DNA of 64,000 nt from Pandoraea sp. PE-S2T-3 (GTDB lineage Bacteria; Pseudomonadota; Gammaproteobacteria; Burkholderiales; Burkholderiaceae), in the NCBI RefSeq assembly GCF_002179965.1, contig NZ_NGUQ01000014.1:248001-312000 (forward strand). Direction: 5' to 3'. Positions 33,517 to 43,258 of the stretch are shown here, one piece after another. Each line of letters begins with the position of its first letter. Positions within the stretch are counted from its first letter, which is position 1. Made by a program: the position numbers and the translations under genes. The notes beneath the pieces were generated by a model. That model was not told the DNA's origin, searched no databases, and worked only from the letters and a program-made list of their open reading frames with translations.

Positions 33517-34545
33517 ATGAATCGACGTCATTTCACGCGCTGGGTCAGCACCCTCGCGCTGGCCGCCACGACGGCACTTTCCACCGTCGGCAATCTGGCC
33601 CATGCCGAAGCCAGCACTGTGCGCCTCTCGCACGGTTACGGCATTCTCTACCTGCCGCTGATGGTCATGCGCGACCAGCATCTCGTCGAGAAGCACGCGA
33701 AGGCCCTGGGGCTGGGTGACGTGAAAACCACGTGGACGATCCTCGACGGCGGCAACGTGATCAACGACGCCATGCTCGCCGGCAACCTCGACGTGGCAGG
33801 TACGGGCGCGCCCGGCTTCATCACGCTGTGGTCGAAGGCGCACGGCATTCCGCGCTCGGAAGTGATCGGTCTCTCGGCGCTGTCGACCGGCCCGCTCTGG
33901 CTGAACACGAACAACCCGAACATCAAGTCGCTCAAGGACTTCACGTCGAAGGACAAGATCGCGATTCCGGGCATCAAGACCTCGCTCTCCGCCGTGCTGC
34001 TGCAAATGGCCGTGGCGAAGACGTTCGGCATCGAGAACTATGCGAAGCTCGACCCGCAGACGGTCAGCCTGAGCCATCCGGAAGCCGTGAGCGCCCTGCT
34101 CTCAGGCAAGACGGAAATCACGGCGCACTTCACGTCGCCGCCGTTCTCGTATCAGGAACTGAAGGATCCGCGCATCAAGCGCGTGCTCAACTCGACGGAC
34201 GTGCTCGGCAACATCACGATTGACGTGGTGTTCGCGCCGAAGCAGTTCACGGTGCAGAATCCGAAGCTGGTGCAGGCCATCCTCGCCGCACAGGAAGAAG
34301 CGGCCGCCTATATCGCGAAGGATCACGTGGGCGCCGCGCAGACCTTCCTGCGCGTGTCGAAGATGAACCTGCCGCAAGCCGAAATCGAGCAGATGATTGC
34401 CGACCCCGGCCTGCAATTCACCACGACGCCCAACGGCCTGATGCAATACGTGGAGTTCATGGGCCGCGCCGGCACGATCAAGACGCGCCCGACGAAGTGG
34501 AGCGACCTGTTCGTGCCGCAGATCGCGTCGCGTCAGGGCAGCTGA
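33517..34545 (+). CDS. Periplasmic binding protein, NitT/TauT (SsuA/NMT1-like) type
   Basis: A 342-residue binding protein with a Tat-like or Sec signal (NRRHFTRWVSTLALAATTAL, cleavage after AHA near 29). The mature protein shows the SsuA/TauA pattern: ILYLPLMVMRD, the ligand-site stretch GNLDVAGTGAPGF, and IAIPGIKTSLSAVLLQ. It completes the importer with the two genes upstream. Its last 13 bases overlap the 3' end of convergent pabBC. Confidence 0.88.
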   Translation: MNRRHFTRWVSTLALAATTALSTVGNLAHAEASTVRLSHGYGILYLPLMVMRDQHLVEKHAKALGLGDVKTTWTILDGGNVINDAMLAGNLDVAGTGAPGFITLWSKAHGIPRSEVIGLSALSTGPLWLNTNNPNIKSLKDFTSKDKIAIPGIKTSLSAVLLQMAVAKTFGIENYAKLDPQTVSLSHPEAVSALLSGKTEITAHFTSPPFSYQELKDPRIKRVLNSTDVLGNITIDVVFAPKQFTVQNPKLVQAILAAQEEAAAYIAKDHVGAAQTFLRVSKMNLPQAEIEQMIADPGLQFTTTPNGLMQYVEFMGRAGTIKTRPTKWSDLFVPQIASRQGS

Positions 34546-36434
34546 ACGACTGCGGGCACTGCACCGCGCAGTGCATTGCACACGACGATGGCCTGCGCAC
34601 TCAGCAGGTCATCGCGTGTAATCACCGCTTCGACTGCGTTGAATGCGCGGTCTTCGAGCAACACACTTCGCATCACCCCGGGCAGCACACCGCACGCAAG
34701 CGGCGGTGTCACCCACTGACCACCCAGCTTGACGAACACACTGCTTCGTCCGCCTTCGGTCAACTCTCCCCGGTCATTGAAGAACAGGGTGTCGAACGCG
34801 CCGTTGGCTTCGGCGTGCTTCCACGCGGCGTCGTAACGCTCGCGCACGGTGGTCTTGTGACGCAGAAACAGATCGTCGGCGCGCGTCGTATTGGTGGCAT
34901 CAGTGGCATCGGCCAGCAGCACTTTCACGGTGCGAGGAAGTGGCGTCAGCACGCCATGCGTGATGGCCGGCGTGCCGTCATGCGAGATCGCCAGACGCAC
35001 GCGATGCATGCCGTCTTCCGACAACGTCTTCACCACATCGCCCAGTTGCGTGCGCAGTGCGGCTTCGTCGAAACGGAAGCCAAAGTAGTGCGCTGACTTG
35101 GCAATACGCGCGAGATGACGATCGAGATGTGCGATGCCCTTGTCGCGAGTCGCCTGCATCGTCTCGAAGATCGCGAAGCCGGGATCGAGCGCGGTCAGAA
35201 AACGCGCCTTGAGTTTGCACTCCTCCCACTCTTCGTCCGCTTTGCTGTCGAGCACGATGCCCGCGCCGACGCCAAGCCGCCCGCGACGCAGACCGTCCGT
35301 GCGTGGCGATTCGAGTTCGAGCGTGCGAATCGCGACCGACAGGCAGAAGTCGCCCAGTTCGCCGGGCGCATCCTCCCGCGCGTCGAGCCAGCCGATGGCG
35401 CCGGTATAGAGGCCACGCGGAGACGATTCCAGCTCGCCGATCAACTGCATCGTGCGATGTTTTGGCGCGCCCGTGATCGAGCCGCACGGATACAGCGCGC
35501 GCAGCACCGCGTGAAATGGGGTCTGCTCGGGCAATGTGGCGGTGACCGTAGAGGTCATCTGCAACACGCTTGCGAAGCGCGTGACTTCGAACAGCTTCGG
35601 CACCTTGACCGTGCCGGGCACGGCGATGCGGCCAAGATCGTTGCGCAGCAAGTCCACGATCATCAGATTCTCGGCGCGGTTCTTCTCGTCGGCGGCCAAC
35701 GCTGCGCTGAGTTCGGTATCTCTCGCGACATCGCCCGAGGCGGGCGCCGTGCCCTTCATCGGCTTGGCTTCGAGTTGTCCGCGCGAATGGCGCAGGAATA
35801 GCTCGGGCGACAGCGAAAGAATCGCCCGGCCGGCCACGTTACGCGCGCCGGGCAGCACCACCAGCGCGCCGTACGGCACCGGCTGACGCGCACGCAGGCG
35901 GCGATACAACGCGACCGGCGAGCCGAAGGCGTCGAAGTTCAGGCGATACGTGTAGTTGATCTGGTAGCACTCGCCCTGCGAGAGCCAGTCGTGAATGCGA
36001 GCGATGGCGTCGTCGAAGGCGGGTTCGCTGACATCGCGCTGAAGTGCGGCGACACCGGCAATGCCTGCATTTCCGGCATTACCCGCGACGTTGGCCTCCG
36101 GCGCATCGTCCTGCGCCGCCAGCCAAGCCTGCGTCTGTGCCGCATCGAGCTTCTGCAAATCCCGGAACAGCAGCGCCCGAAACTGCCCGGGGGCACGGCG
36201 TGTGGCCACGGTATGCACACCGGCCAGACGCACGCCGAATTCGTAGTCAGCCAGCAGCACGGCGTGCAGGCCGTGACGCGTGGCGTCTTCAATCTCGCGT
36301 AGCGCGTCGGAAAGCACACCGGGCTCGTCGCAAGTTACCTCGCGTACGAGCCCGGTATACAGACGCGCCCCGCCGGCCGGGTCCGCACTGTCGTCCAACA
36401 GTGCAAACGCGGCCAAGGGCGCTTCAATAGCCAT
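34533..36434 (-). CDS. pabBC: Fused aminodeoxychorismate synthase component I / ADC lyase
   Basis: A 633-residue fusion. Residues about 1-370 are PabB, the chorismate-amination half of pABA synthesis, with KGTAPASG, the ADEKNRAENLMIVDLLRNDLGR block and PCGSITGAPKHR. Residues about 385-633 are a PLP fold-type IV lyase (PabC), with FETMQA at its start and RGELTEGGRSSVFVK. Together they turn chorismate and glutamine-derived ammonia into p-aminobenzoate for folate. The gene starts 4 bp after dnaJ, so it is probably the last cistron of the heat-shock operon. Such pabB-pabC fusions are common in Burkholderiales. Confidence 0.92.
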   Translation of the reverse strand: MAIEAPLAAFALLDDSADPAGGARLYTGLVREVTCDEPGVLSDALREIEDATRHGLHAVLLADYEFGVRLAGVHTVATRRAPGQFRALLFRDLQKLDAAQTQAWLAAQDDAPEANVAGNAGNAGIAGVAALQRDVSEPAFDDAIARIHDWLSQGECYQINYTYRLNFDAFGSPVALYRRLRARQPVPYGALVVLPGARNVAGRAILSLSPELFLRHSRGQLEAKPMKGTAPASGDVARDTELSAALAADEKNRAENLMIVDLLRNDLGRIAVPGTVKVPKLFEVTRFASVLQMTSTVTATLPEQTPFHAVLRALYPCGSITGAPKHRTMQLIGELESSPRGLYTGAIGWLDAREDAPGELGDFCLSVAIRTLELESPRTDGLRRGRLGVGAGIVLDSKADEEWEECKLKARFLTALDPGFAIFETMQATRDKGIAHLDRHLARIAKSAHYFGFRFDEAALRTQLGDVVKTLSEDGMHRVRLAISHDGTPAITHGVLTPLPRTVKVLLADATDATNTTRADDLFLRHKTTVRERYDAAWKHAEANGAFDTLFFNDRGELTEGGRSSVFVKLGGQWVTPPLACGVLPGVMRSVLLEDRAFNAVEAVITRDDLLSAQAIVVCNALRGAVPAVVQLP

Positions 36435-36438
36435 GAAA

Positions 36439-37587
36439 TTACTCGAAGAACTGCTTCACACGGTCGAACCAGCCCTTGGTCTGCGGGCTGTGACGTGCAC
36501 CGCCTTCCTTGAGCGACGCGTCGAAGTCGCGCAGCATCTGCTTCTGCTTATCGTCGAGCTTGACCGGCGTTTCCACCTGCACATGCACGTACAGATCGCC
36601 CGGATAGCTTGCGCGCAGCCCCTTGATGCCCTTGCCGCGCAGGCGGAACGTCTTGCCCGTCTGCGTGCCTTCGGGCACTTCGAAGGTGGCCTTGCCGTGC
36701 AGCGTCGGGGCGTCGATGTCGCCGCCCAGTGCTGCCGTCGCGTACGAAATCGGCATCTGGCAGTGCAGATCGTCGCCGTCGCGCTCGAACACGTTGTGCG
36801 CCTTGATGTGGATTTCCACATACAGGTCGCCCGCAGGACCGCCGTTCACACCCGGCTCACCGTTGCCCGATGAGCGAATGCGCATGCCGTCTTCGATACC
36901 CGCCGGAATCTTGATTTCCAGCGTCTTGGTCTTCTTGAGCTTGCCCGAGCCATGGCAGTTGGTGCAGGGCTCAGGAATGTACGAGCCCGTGCCGTGGCAC
37001 TTCGGGCAGGTCTGCTGAATGCTGAAGAAACCTTGCGACATGCGCACCGAACCCGAGCCGTTACAGGTCGGGCAGGTTTCGGGCTTGGTGCCCGGCTTGG
37101 CGCCGTTGCCGTGGCAGACTTCGCACTCTTCCCAGCTCGGCACGCGAATCTGCGTGTCGAAACCGTTGGCGGCCTGCTCCAGCGTAATTTCCATGTTGTA
37201 GCGCAGGTCGGCACCGCGATACACCTGCGGACCCCCACGGCCACCGCCACGGCCGCCACCGGGGCCGCCCTGACCGAAGATGTCGCCGAAGATGTCGCCG
37301 AACGCGTCGGCGAAGCCACCGTAGCCCTGACCGCCTGCACCGCCGAAGCCGCCCATATTCGGGTCGACGCCTGCGTGACCGTACTGGTCGTACGCTGCGC
37401 GCTTCTCCGGCTCGGAGAGCATCTCGTAGGCCTCTTTGACTTCCTTGAACTTCTCTTCGGCGTCCTTGCTGTCCGGATTGCGGTCCGGATGGTACTTCAT
37501 CGCCAGCTTGCGATATGCCTTCTTGATTTCGTCGCCGTCGGCGTTCTTGGCGACGCCAAGGACTTCGTAGTAATCACGTTTGGCCAT
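36439..37587 (-). CDS. dnaJ: Co-chaperone DnaJ (Hsp40)
   Basis: DnaJ delivers substrates to DnaK and stimulates its ATPase. The 382-residue type I protein has the J domain with HPD (KYHPDRNP, about residue 33), a Gly-rich region full of GGFG/GGRGG, four CxxCxGxG zinc repeats ([32 protein letters not shown]) and the C-terminal substrate-binding domains. I start at [11 protein letters not shown] (37587), four codons into the longest frame, as is universal for DnaJ. An intrinsic terminator lies between dnaK and this gene. Confidence 0.97.
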   Translation of the reverse strand: MAKRDYYEVLGVAKNADGDEIKKAYRKLAMKYHPDRNPDSKDAEEKFKEVKEAYEMLSEPEKRAAYDQYGHAGVDPNMGGFGGAGGQGYGGFADAFGDIFGDIFGQGGPGGGRGGGRGGPQVYRGADLRYNMEITLEQAANGFDTQIRVPSWEECEVCHGNGAKPGTKPETCPTCNGSGSVRMSQGFFSIQQTCPKCHGTGSYIPEPCTNCHGSGKLKKTKTLEIKIPAGIEDGMRIRSSGNGEPGVNGGPAGDLYVEIHIKAHNVFERDGDDLHCQMPISYATAALGGDIDAPTLHGKATFEVPEGTQTGKTFRLRGKGIKGLRASYPGDLYVHVQVETPVKLDDKQKQMLRDFDASLKEGGARHSPQTKGWFDRVKQFFE

Positions 37588-37623
37588 AACTCTTTCCAAT
37601 GTTGGCGCATGTCGCCATCAGGC

Positions 37624-37670
37624 AAAAAGCCGGGTCGAGATTCTCCGTACGGAGAACTTCGATACCCGGC
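37624..37670 (-). terminator. Intrinsic terminator-like hairpin between dnaK and dnaJ
   Basis: On the minus strand GCCGGGT (37670-37664) pairs with ACCCGGC (37635-37629), around an inner perfect palindrome TTCTCCGTACGGAGAA (37641-37656). Five U residues (37628-37624) follow. It sits inside the operon, so it should act as a partial terminator or an RNA-stability element that lowers dnaJ relative to dnaK. Confidence 0.75.
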
Positions 37671-37722
37671 CCATACGCACGACACCGGCAGACTCCTGCC
37701 TGTGCCGCGCGCCATGCACGCT

Positions 37723-39648
<1,926 letters not shown>

Positions 39649-39743
39649 AAAATTTCTCCTAGCGTCCTTTGCGTCTTTCCGTCAGGCCTGTGGCCCGTTC
39701 AATTCATTGATCTGCACGACATATGGGTGCCGCGCGGTGCTTT

Positions 39744-40172
39744 TCAAGACCCTTCTTGCGGTCCGGTTTTGCCCCCGGCCGCCGCGATCTTCTCGCGGGC
39801 GGCGGCTACCGCCAGCCGGAACTGGGGCAAGCCCTGCCAGCCGGTCGCCCGGCCCAGTTTCTTACCGTGATGGAAGAAGAAAAACGTCGGCACCCCGTGC
39901 AGCGCGAAACGCCGGCCCAGCGCCATATCGGCATACACATTGGCGTGAAACCAGCGCAAATCCAGCGCTTCGATGGCTTCACGCTGCGACAGCATGGTTT
40001 TCTTGGCGACTTCGCAGTTAAAGCAGTCGACGCCCCAGAAAAACACCACGGCGAGTCCGTCGCCCGCCGCCAGCAAGCCCTCGTCGAACGTCGCCGCCGT
40101 CAGCTCGCGCATCGAGAATGCCTCGAAAGCCGTGCCGTCTACGCCGCGCATGCCCGTAAGATCGCTTGCCAT
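39744..40172 (-). CDS. Thioredoxin-fold protein in the grpE-dnaK interval
   Basis: 142 residues with a thioredoxin fold: VVFFWGVDCFNCEVAKK gives the redox motif CFNC (unusual in place of CGPC), and HGVPTFFFFHHGKKLGRATGW holds the cis-Pro. It probably reduces or isomerises cytosolic disulfides under heat or oxidative stress; this is inference. I use the start 40172 that fits the domain. A longer in-frame start at 40301 has a better Shine-Dalgarno (AGGAAGG 8 nt before), but the extra 43 residues have poor codon use and overlap a palindrome. The true start is therefore open. Confidence 0.75.
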   Translation of the reverse strand: MASDLTGMRGVDGTAFEAFSMRELTAATFDEGLLAAGDGLAVVFFWGVDCFNCEVAKKTMLSQREAIEALDLRWFHANVYADMALGRRFALHGVPTFFFFHHGKKLGRATGWQGLPQFRLAVAAAREKIAAAGGKTGPQEGS

Positions 40173-40268
40173 GATGTCGTTGTTGCCGAATTTGCCGCTG
40201 ATCCGCTGATCGTCTACGGGCACCGTGTTGCCATGCCCGCGCCGTACCGCCCATCCTGAAAAAACCAA

Positions 40269-40294
40269 AGCTTGCCATGATGTCATGACAAGCT
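40269..40294 (-). other. 26-nt palindrome in the grpE-thioredoxin gap
   Basis: AGCTTG-C-CATGA-TG-TCATG-A-CAAGCT is a dyad with 11 of 13 matched pairs. As RNA it would fold two ATG triplets of the extended thioredoxin frame into a stem just after the AGGAAGG site. It may modulate translation of the thioredoxin-like gene, or processing of the operon mRNA. Nearby, GCTGCTC and GAGCAGC (40323-40343) form another 7-bp stem. Confidence 0.45.
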
Positions 40295-40385
40295 CGGTCA
40301 TTCTGGATGCCTTCCTGCCGGTGCTGCTCGTTTTTTGAGCAGCTTTCCGGTTAATTGCAGTCCTGCTTACTGCTTGCCGCCCGCC

Positions 40386-40931
40386 TTACTTGGCGGCAGC
40401 CACGGTCACCAGCGCCGGGCGCAGCACGCGCTCGGAAATCAGGTAACCCTTCTGGAGCACTTGCACGACGGTGTTCGGCTCCTGATCGGCCGGCACCATC
40501 GAAATGGCCTGATGCTGATGCGGGTCGAACTTGGCGCCCGCCGGGTCGATCACGCTGACCCGGCCGCGCTCCAGCGCCGCCAACAGTTGGCGCAGCGTCA
40601 GTTGCACGCCTTCTTGCAGCTTGGTCACGTCGCCGCTGGTGTCGGCGGCAGCGGCTTCCAGGCTGTCGATGACCGGCAACAGGTTCTCGGCGAAGGATTC
40701 CACGGCAAACTTGTGGGCCTTGGTCACGTCTTCCTGCGACCGGCGGCGGATGTTCTCGGTCTCGGCGCGCGCGCGCAGGAGCTGGTCACGCAGATCAGCC
40801 GCTTCGGCCTGTGCGGCAAGCAGCAGTGCCTCGACCGAGGGCAGCGCGTCGGTCGCGCCCGCAGCATCGGTCGGGGCCGCGTCGGCCTGGGACGGAATCG
40901 GCTGGTCGGGAGTGTTTTGCTGTTCAGTCAT
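40386..40931 (-). CDS. grpE: Nucleotide exchange factor GrpE
   Basis: GrpE releases ADP from DnaK. The 181-residue protein has an acidic/Ala-rich N-terminus, the long dimer helix ([24 protein letters not shown] region, about 50-100) and the conserved C-terminal beta domain with [11 protein letters not shown] and [21 protein letters not shown]. It is the first gene of the chaperone operon and lies about 70 nt downstream of a sigma-32 promoter. Confidence 0.97.
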   Translation of the reverse strand: MTEQQNTPDQPIPSQADAAPTDAAGATDALPSVEALLLAAQAEAADLRDQLLRARAETENIRRRSQEDVTKAHKFAVESFAENLLPVIDSLEAAAADTSGDVTKLQEGVQLTLRQLLAALERGRVSVIDPAGAKFDPHQHQAISMVPADQEPNTVVQVLQKGYLISERVLRPALVTVAAAK

Positions 40932-41237
40932 GAGAATGAGTCGTCAAAAGGTTCTTGCAGCGCACCACGACGATGCGCCACCGGTTCAAATCCCTTTGGA
41001 TAGTAGGGGCGTTCACACCGATTTCAAGAGTGGGCGGGCATTCTGTGCCCCGTGTCGGTGCGCGCGGCGTGCCGAAAAATATCCGGTTACACGCGTTACG
41101 AGTCCTCTATTGTATCGGCCGTTGCTGCGACCTAACATGAATTACGGTCCAGTCAGAATTTGTGCCGATTTCTGGACCCGGCCGCTCGCCGGACACCCCC
41201 CGTCCCGTTGAGCGTTATGTAGCGTTAGGAGCGCATC
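40932..41237. other. Divergent intergenic region grpE / small membrane protein
   Basis: This 306-bp gap contains the sigma-32 promoter of the grpE operon (41002-41028, minus). On the plus side there is only a weak AT pocket (CTATTGTAT around 41108-41116) that could be a -10 for the small gene at 41238. I see no CIRCE element (TTAGCACTC-N9-GAGTGCTAA) here, so HrcA does not appear to act at this site. Confidence 0.6.
41002..41028 (-). promoter_or_regulatory. Sigma-32 heat-shock promoter of the grpE operon
   Basis: On the minus strand CTTGAA (41028-41023) is followed after 13 bp by CCCCTACT (41009-41002). This closely matches the heat-shock consensus CTTGAA-N13/14-CCCCATNT. The expected start point leaves a leader of about 60-70 nt before grpE. 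Confidence 0.85.
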
Positions 41238-41426
41238 ATGAAGCTGCCACTGGCTGTCGTCTTCATCCTTGCGTTGGTGACGATGGTAACGATTACGATC
41301 TGCCTGTCCGGTGCAGTCACCCGGCGCGACACCGAATATGGTGGCGTGCGCGCGGTGCTGAACCACTATGTCGACATGCCGGGCGTGCCAGCCCATCAGT
41401 CTTCGAACGGATTGCCCACACGCTGA
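41238..41426 (+). CDS. Small single-pass membrane protein, unknown function
   Basis: A 62-residue protein with TAGGAGCGC Shine-Dalgarno spaced well before ATG 41238. Residues 3-24 form one hydrophobic segment (LPLAVVFILALVTMVTITIC), which could be a membrane anchor or an uncleaved signal. A short polar tail with TRRDTEYGGVRAVLNHYVD follows. It is not similar to anything I recognise. It stands alone between the heat-shock operon and hslR, transcribed away from grpE. Confidence 0.6.
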   Translation: MKLPLAVVFILALVTMVTITICLSGAVTRRDTEYGGVRAVLNHYVDMPGVPAHQSSNGLPTR

Positions 41427-41603
41427 TCCCAGTCTGACCGGACCACGCTGGACGCCCCGTTAGCCGTCGATTTTCCGGACTTGCCTGTCTCACCGTCTTA
41501 CCGTTTTCCCGACTGCCCTGGTTCATTTCCGCTCCCTCTCGTCCGCCGCCGCGCATTTCGCCGGCGGCGGCGTTCATTCGGGCATTGAAAACACGGAAAC
41601 GGA

Positions 41604-42005
41604 TCAGTCGCCCAATCCGCCGATGCGGCGGCGGTCACGCTTGGTCGGGCGGCCGTGCATCTGCGCCGCAGGCTCCTGAAACAGTTGCCGGCGCTCACTT
41701 TCTTCAGCACGCGCACGAATACTGGCTTCGGTTTCCTCGTAGAGCGACTGGGCGATGGGCGCGGAGCCGCGTACCTCGGCAATCGCCTTGATACGGACCT
41801 CCCAACGCGTGCTGCCGTTATCGACCGACAGGATGTCACCGGGACGCACGTCGCGCGCCGGTTTCACGCGCCCTTCGTTGCACAGCACGCGACCGCGATC
41901 CACCGCCTGCGTGGCGAGCGAACGGGTCTTGAAGAAGCGTGCCGCCCACAGCCATTTGTCGATACGCGTGGCGGCGTGGGCAGAATCGTCGACCTTCACC
42001 GTCAT
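41604..42005 (-). CDS. hslR: Heat shock protein 15 family S4 RNA-binding protein HslR
   Basis: HslR binds stalled 50S subunits that carry peptidyl-tRNA. The 133-residue protein opens with the S4 domain ([20 protein letters not shown], then [20 protein letters not shown]) and ends in a basic tail [11 protein letters not shown]. Its ATG overlaps the hemH stop (ATGA), so the two are translationally coupled. Confidence 0.93.
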   Translation of the reverse strand: MTVKVDDSAHAATRIDKWLWAARFFKTRSLATQAVDRGRVLCNEGRVKPARDVRPGDILSVDNGSTRWEVRIKAIAEVRGSAPIAQSLYEETEASIRARAEESERRQLFQEPAAQMHGRPTKRDRRRIGGLGD

Positions 42006-43159
42006 GCGCGCGCTCCGGGGTTGGCCGCCGCATTCGCTTCGTCGAATGCCGCCACGGCCGCGACCTGACGCGCCCGTGTGGACGCGGCAGCGGCAACGGC
42101 GGCGTCCGCCTGCCCTTCAGGGGACAGCACCGGCCAGCCTTGCAGATTGCGCGCGGCAATCTCGCCAAGCGCCGTAATCCATGCGCTCGCGCCGTTCAGG
42201 CAGGGAATGAAGTGGAATGCCTTGCCGCCCGCCGCCTCGTAGATGTGGCGGCCTTCCATATTGATTTCTTCCAGCGTTTCGAGACAGTCGGACGTGAAGC
42301 CCGGGCAGAACACGTCCACGCGCGGCGTGCCGCCACGGCCCAGCTCTTCGAGCGTCGGCGCCGTGTACGGCTGAAGCCATTCGGCCTTGCCAAAGCGCGA
42401 CTGGAACGTGAGACGGCAGGTGGTCTCGTCGAGTCCGAGCGCCGCCGCCAGCAGGCGCGCGGTCTTCACACACTGATCGTGGTACGGGTCGCCCAGATCG
42501 AGCGTGCGGCGCGGCACGCCGTGAAAACTCAGCAGCAGACGCTCGCCAGCGGCGAAGTCGGGGCGTCCGTGCTGCTGCCAGTAGCCTTCCACTTGCTGGC
42601 GCAGTGCCTCGATATAGGCGGGATGGTCGTGATAGTCGCGCACCGTGCGCACGTCGGGCTGGTTGCGCAGGCGTGCCAGCACGCGGTACACCGCGTCGGT
42701 GGCCGTCGCCGTCGTGCTGCTCGAATACTGCGGATATAGCGGCAGCAGCAAAATGCGCTCGACGCCGTTCTGACGCAGCGCGCGAATACGGTCCGGAATC
42801 GACGGATTGCCGTACCGCATGGCGTAGTCGACGATCACGTCGTAATCGTTCGCGTGCAGCAGATTGCGCAGCGCGGTGGTCTGATGCTCGGTGTTGACCT
42901 TGAGCGGCGAGCCCTCGCGCGTCCAGACCGTGGCGTACTTCTGCGCCGACTGGCGCGAGCGGAACGGCAGGATCACGAGACGCAGCAGCGGCTGCCAGAT
43001 GAGCGGGGGAATTTCCACCACGCGCGGGTCAGACAAAAACTCGCGCAGGTATCGGCGCACGGCCGCCGGACGCGGCTCGTCGGGGGTGCCGAGGTTGATC
43101 AGCAGAACGGCGGTCTTGCCGGACTGGCCATGCGAAATAGGTTCGGGATCGAAGCGCAT
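42002..43159 (-). CDS. hemH: Ferrochelatase HemH
   Basis: HemH inserts iron into protoporphyrin IX, the last step of heme synthesis. The 385-residue protein has the family landmarks [20 protein letters not shown], the metal-site His in [13 protein letters not shown], and the [14 protein letters not shown] signature with the conserved Glu. A C-terminal Ala/Arg-rich tail of about 25 residues is specific to this lineage. It is the upstream partner of hslR. Confidence 0.97.
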   Translation of the reverse strand: MRFDPEPISHGQSGKTAVLLINLGTPDEPRPAAVRRYLREFLSDPRVVEIPPLIWQPLLRLVILPFRSRQSAQKYATVWTREGSPLKVNTEHQTTALRNLLHANDYDVIVDYAMRYGNPSIPDRIRALRQNGVERILLLPLYPQYSSSTTATATDAVYRVLARLRNQPDVRTVRDYHDHPAYIEALRQQVEGYWQQHGRPDFAAGERLLLSFHGVPRRTLDLGDPYHDQCVKTARLLAAALGLDETTCRLTFQSRFGKAEWLQPYTAPTLEELGRGGTPRVDVFCPGFTSDCLETLEEINMEGRHIYEAAGGKAFHFIPCLNGASAWITALGEIAARNLQGWPVLSPEGQADAAVAAAASTRARQVAAVAAFDEANAAANPGARA

Positions 43160-43212
43160 GAGGCGTACTTTACCGCAAACCGGGACGAAATCCGGTGCGG
43201 CAACAGGCGCCA

Positions 43213-43243
43213 GCCGCCGTCCCCGGTCATGCGGGACGGCGGC
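43213..43243. other. Strong GC hairpin between hemH and the Pro-rich protein gene
   Basis: An 11-bp perfect stem: GCCGCCGTCCC (43213-43223) with GGGACGGCGGC (43233-43243), loop 9 nt. There is no U tract on either side, so it is not a canonical intrinsic terminator. It lies just past the stop of the large exported protein gene and could protect its 3' end. Confidence 0.5.
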
Positions 43244-43258
43244 GGGACGTGCACCGGA

